Shown: in pieces, positions 61,074 to 64,000 of the stretch | How positions within the stretch are numbered: the stretch's first letter is position 1 | Layout of the letters: every line of letters begins with the position of its first letter | Assembly (NCBI RefSeq): GCF_002237655.1 | Contig: NZ_NOKT01000021.1 | Coordinates: forward strand, 62,001 to 126,000 | Direction: 5' to 3' | Length of the DNA stretch: 64,000 bases | DNA from: Streptomyces sp. XY006 | GTDB lineage: Bacteria; Actinomycetota; Actinomycetes; Streptomycetales; Streptomycetaceae | Notes under the pieces: model-generated | What the model was told of the DNA's origin: nothing | The model's input: only the letters and a program-made list of their open reading frames with translations | Database searches by the model: none | Made by a program: the position numbers and the translations under genes

Positions 61074-61213
61074 GATCCCACGGTCCGTGGGCCGACGCGG
61101 TACGCCGGGACCGTACGGTGAGGCAGAATCGTCACAGGTCGTTCATACGCCGCGGCCAAAAGACCACGCCGCCCACACCGCCCACACAGCCCTGACGCAG
61201 ACCTGAAGGCCTC

Positions 61214-62887
61214 ATGCCCCCGACGCTCGCCTCGCTCGTCCACCACTCCGCGCTGAAGCTGACCGTGCGGGCGGGCGAAGACCGCCTCGACGTGCCGGTC
61301 CGCTGGGCGCACGTCAGCGAGCTCGCCGACCCCGTGCCCTACATGGAGGGCGGGGAGCTGCTGCTGATCACGGCGCTCAAGCTGGACGCCGAGGACCCGG
61401 AGGCCATGCGGCGCTACGTGCGGCGGCTGGCCGGCGCCGGCGTGGTCGGGCTCGGCTTCGCCGTCGGCGTCAACTACGAGGAGATCCCCAAGGCGCTCGT
61501 CGACGCGGCCGAGGAGGAGGGCCTGCCGCTGCTGGAGGTGCCGCGCCGGACCCCGTTCCTCGCCATCAGCAAGGCCGTCTCCGCCGCGATCGCCGCCGAC
61601 CAGTACAAGGCCGTCACGGCCGGGTTCGCCGCCCAGCGCGAGCTGACCCGGCAGGCGCAGACCGGCGGGCCGGAGGGGCTGCTGGCCGCGCTGGCCGCGC
61701 AGGTCGACGGCTGGGCGGCGCTGTACGACGCGTCGGGCGCCGTCGTCGCCGCGGCCCCCGAGTGGGCCGGGCGGCGTGCCGCACGGCTCACCGGCGACGT
61801 GCAGCGGCTGCGGGACCGGCCCGCGCCGGCCTCGTCGGTGGTCGGCGGGCCGGAGAACGAGGACCGGGTCGAGCTGCACACGGTCGGCACCGGCCGGCGG
61901 CCCCGCGCGGCGCTCGCCGTGGGCACGGCCGCCACCCTGGGCACCGCCGAGCGGTACGCCGTCCACTCGGCCATCGCCCTGCTGACCCTGACCACGGAAC
62001 GCTCCCGGTCCCTCCAGGCGGCCGAGCAGCGGATCGGCGCCGCGGTGCTGCGGATGCTGCTGGCCGGGGAGCCGGACCACGCGCGGGCGGTCGCCGGGGA
62101 CCTGTACGGCGGGCTGCTGGACGCCCCGTTCCGGATGATGGTCGCCGAGCGGGTGCCGGTGTCGGCCTCGGCGGCGCTGGCCCGTGCCGAGGCGCGGGCG
62201 GGCGCCCCGGCCCTCGACCGGCCCTCCGCCGCCGCGCTCGCCGCGGCCGACACCGCCGGCGACCCCCTGGCGGCGCTCGCCGACGTGGTGGAGTCCGCGG
62301 CGGCCCGGGCCGGGGAGGCCGTGCTGGTCGTGCCGGAGGGGGAGCGGCTGGTGGTGCTGGCCGCGGACGGCGGTGCCGCGGCGGCGGCCTGCGCGCAGTA
62401 CGCGGCCGCCCTGGAGACGGCCCGGACCGGCGTGCGCGAGAAGGTGCCGGGCGGCGAGGAGGACGAGCTGGTCGTGGGCCTGTCCGCACCGGCCGGGCCC
62501 ATCGCCGCGTCGGCCGCGTACAAGCAGGCCGAGCAGGCCCTGTCGGTGGCCAGGCGGCGTGGACGCGTCCTGGTGGAGCACGAGCAGATGGCGGCCGGAT
62601 CCGTACTGCCGCTGCTCGCGGACGACGCCGTACGGGCGTTCGCCGACGGCATGCTGCGCCCGCTGTACGAGCACGACGCCACGGGCCGCGGCGACCTGGT
62701 CGCCTCCCTGCGCGCCTGGCTGTCCCGGCACGGCCAGTGGGACGCGGCCGCGGCCGACCTCGGCGTCCACCGCCACACCCTGCGCTACCGCATGCGCCGC
62801 GTCGAGGAGATCCTCGGCCGCTCCCTGGACGACCCGGACGTGCGGATGGAGCTCTGGCTGGCCCTGAAGGCGACCAGCACGGACTAG
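61214..62887 (+). CDS. PucR-family transcriptional regulator
   Basis: Regulator of 557 residues: an N-terminal PucR domain (LKLTVRAGEDRLDVPVRWAH, then VPYMEGGELLLITALKL), a GGDEF-like middle domain common in CdaR/PucR proteins, and a C-terminal helix-turn-helix (WDAAAADLGVHRHTLRYRMR, then RVEEILGRSL). The start ATG at 61214 lies shortly after an open gap. It precedes an aldehyde dehydrogenase gene on the same strand (121 bp later) and is the most likely regulator of that gene and perhaps of gabT, as PucR-type regulators often sit beside GABA genes. Confidence 0.9.
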   Translation: MPPTLASLVHHSALKLTVRAGEDRLDVPVRWAHVSELADPVPYMEGGELLLITALKLDAEDPEAMRRYVRRLAGAGVVGLGFAVGVNYEEIPKALVDAAEEEGLPLLEVPRRTPFLAISKAVSAAIAADQYKAVTAGFAAQRELTRQAQTGGPEGLLAALAAQVDGWAALYDASGAVVAAAPEWAGRRAARLTGDVQRLRDRPAPASSVVGGPENEDRVELHTVGTGRRPRAALAVGTAATLGTAERYAVHSAIALLTLTTERSRSLQAAEQRIGAAVLRMLLAGEPDHARAVAGDLYGGLLDAPFRMMVAERVPVSASAALARAEARAGAPALDRPSAAALAAADTAGDPLAALADVVESAAARAGEAVLVVPEGERLVVLAADGGAAAAACAQYAAALETARTGVREKVPGGEEDELVVGLSAPAGPIAASAAYKQAEQALSVARRRGRVLVEHEQMAAGSVLPLLADDAVRAFADGMLRPLYEHDATGRGDLVASLRAWLSRHGQWDAAAADLGVHRHTLRYRMRRVEEILGRSLDDPDVRMELWLALKATSTD

Positions 62888-63008
62888 CCAAACCGTAGTG
62901 TCCCGGGGCGCCACTGCTACGCCCCGGACAAGCGCCCCTCGGCCACTCCGCCCCTACGGTGGGTCCGTACGACTGGATCACCCCCAACGCCGAAGGGCCG
63001 GAACGAAC

Positions 63009-64000
63009 ATGACCTCCACCCACGCCTTCTGGCTCGCCGGCCGCCAGGCCACCGGCGAGGACACCTTCGACGTCACCTCCCCCTGGGACGGACGGCTCGT
63101 CGGCAAGGTGAGCGTGCCGACGGACGCGCAGGTAGAGGAGGCCGTCGCCGCCGCGTACGCCGTGCGCGACGAGCTCGCCGCCACCCCGGCCCATGTGCGC
63201 GCCGCCGCCCTCGACCACGTCAGCAAGCGCCTCGCCGAGCGCACCGAGGAGATCGCGCGGCTGATCTCCGCCGAGAACGGCAAGCCCATGAAGTGGGCGC
63301 GCGGCGAGGTCGGCCGTGCCGTGTCGGTGTTCCGCTTCGCGGCCGAGGAGGCCCGGCGGTTCAACGGCGGCGAGGCCCAGCGCCTCGACACCGACCTCGG
63401 CGGCCAGGGCCGCCTCGCCCTCACGCGCCGCTTCCCCAAGGGCGTCGTGCTGGGCATCGCGCCCTTCAACTTCCCGCTGAACCTGTGCGCCCACAAGGTC
63501 GCCCCGGCCATCGCCGCCGGCGCCCCGATCATCCTCAAGCCGGCCCCGGCCACCCCGCTGTCCGGCCTGATCATCGGTGACCTGCTCGCCGAGACCGAGC
63601 TGCCCGCCGGTTCCTGGAGCATCCTGCCGGTCGCCAACGACAAGATGCCCGCGCTGGTGCAGGACGAGCGCCTGCCCGTGATCTCCTTCACCGGCTCCGA
63701 GAAGGTCGGCTACGCGATCATGGACTCGGTGCCGCGCAAGCACTGCACCCTGGAGCTGGGCGGCAACGGCGCGGCCGTCGTCCTCGCCGACTGGGCGAGC
63801 GAGGAGGACCTGGACTGGGCGGCGAACCGCATCGCCACCTTCTCCAACTACCAGGGCGGCCAGTCCTGCATCTCCGTCCAGCGGGTCATCGCCGACGCCT
63901 CGGTGTACGACCGGCTGCTGCCGCGCATCGTCGCCGCCGTCGAGGCCCAGGTCACCGGTGACCCGAGCGACGACGCCACCGACGTCGGCCCGCTGGTCAG
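63009..64000 (+). CDS. Aldehyde dehydrogenase, 3' end outside window
   Basis: About 330 residues are visible before the right edge. MTSTHAFWLAGRQATGEDTF begins at the ATG at 63009 with GAAGGG upstream. APFNFPLNLCAHKVAPAIAAG replaces the usual APWNYP motif (FNFP is common in succinate semialdehyde and glyceraldehyde dehydrogenases); catalytic Glu is in CTLELGGNGAAV and Cys in GGQSCISVQR. Next to a PucR regulator and gabT, it is a candidate succinate semialdehyde or related dehydrogenase (GabD role), but the substrate is not certain. Confidence 0.87.
   Translation, partial: MTSTHAFWLAGRQATGEDTFDVTSPWDGRLVGKVSVPTDAQVEEAVAAAYAVRDELAATPAHVRAAALDHVSKRLAERTEEIARLISAENGKPMKWARGEVGRAVSVFRFAAEEARRFNGGEAQRLDTDLGGQGRLALTRRFPKGVVLGIAPFNFPLNLCAHKVAPAIAAGAPIILKPAPATPLSGLIIGDLLAETELPAGSWSILPVANDKMPALVQDERLPVISFTGSEKVGYAIMDSVPRKHCTLELGGNGAAVVLADWASEEDLDWAANRIATFSNYQGGQSCISVQRVIADASVYDRLLPRIVAAVEAQVTGDPSDDATDVGPLV

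Overview
The window is a very GC-rich actinobacterial chromosome segment, almost certainly from a Streptomyces. The evidence is the order rpsP-KH protein-rimM-trmD-rplS, four tandem type I signal peptidases, the sporulation sigma factor whiG next to rpsB-tsf-pyrH-frr-cdsA, the frequent GTG starts, and two otherwise rare TTA codons (bldA-type control). This gene order matches the well-known S. coelicolor core region.

Layout. 1-20.7 kb is conserved core: the 3' part of proS, the rpsP-rplS translation operon, sipW-X-Y and sipZ, a Nudix protein, DUF2469, yraN, a comM-like ATPase and dprA, whiG with a TetR regulator, a divergent M23-like protein, then rpsB-tsf-pyrH-frr-cdsA. 20.75-26.9 kb is a decayed integrative element of the AICE type (frameshifted integrase, small excisionase, spd-like transfer genes, 5'-truncated traB, no visible rep gene) plus a lower-GC pentapeptide-repeat membrane protein. 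It sits exactly at the 5' end of rlmN: an imperfect 43-bp repeat covering the rlmN start lies at both ends, and a dead rlmN start remains at the left. 28-32 kb is a TPP-riboswitch-controlled thiamin ABC transporter (thiB-thiP-thiQ). 32-37.1 kb holds a sortase-anchored surface protein, a LOG-family protein, a VOC protein and an unusual ABC exporter pair.

37.3-64 kb is dominated by polyamine and GABA catabolism: an aminotransferase with a divergent Lrp/AsnC regulator and an aminobutyraldehyde-type dehydrogenase; a second such dehydrogenase followed by a spermidine/putrescine ABC transporter (potD-A-B-C) and a PuuB-like FAD oxidoreductase; gabT; and a PucR-type regulator followed by a third aldehyde dehydrogenase cut by the window end. 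Together these could import polyamines, oxidise or transaminate them, and pass the products through GABA to succinate. An adenosine-deaminase-family enzyme, a glycerophosphodiester phosphodiesterase, two tandem DUF4190 proteins and a NADAR protein are interspersed.

The most unusual locus is 53.1-55.5 kb. A 607-residue protein joins a regulator-type helix-turn-helix and a long coiled coil to a complete DnaA AAA+ module and DnaA-type DNA-binding domain. The residues normally used to read the DnaA box are changed, and one Leu codon is TTA. It is followed by a small prim-pol-like protein whose ribosome-binding site lies inside a long inverted repeat. All functional statements come from reading motifs and context; no searches were run.
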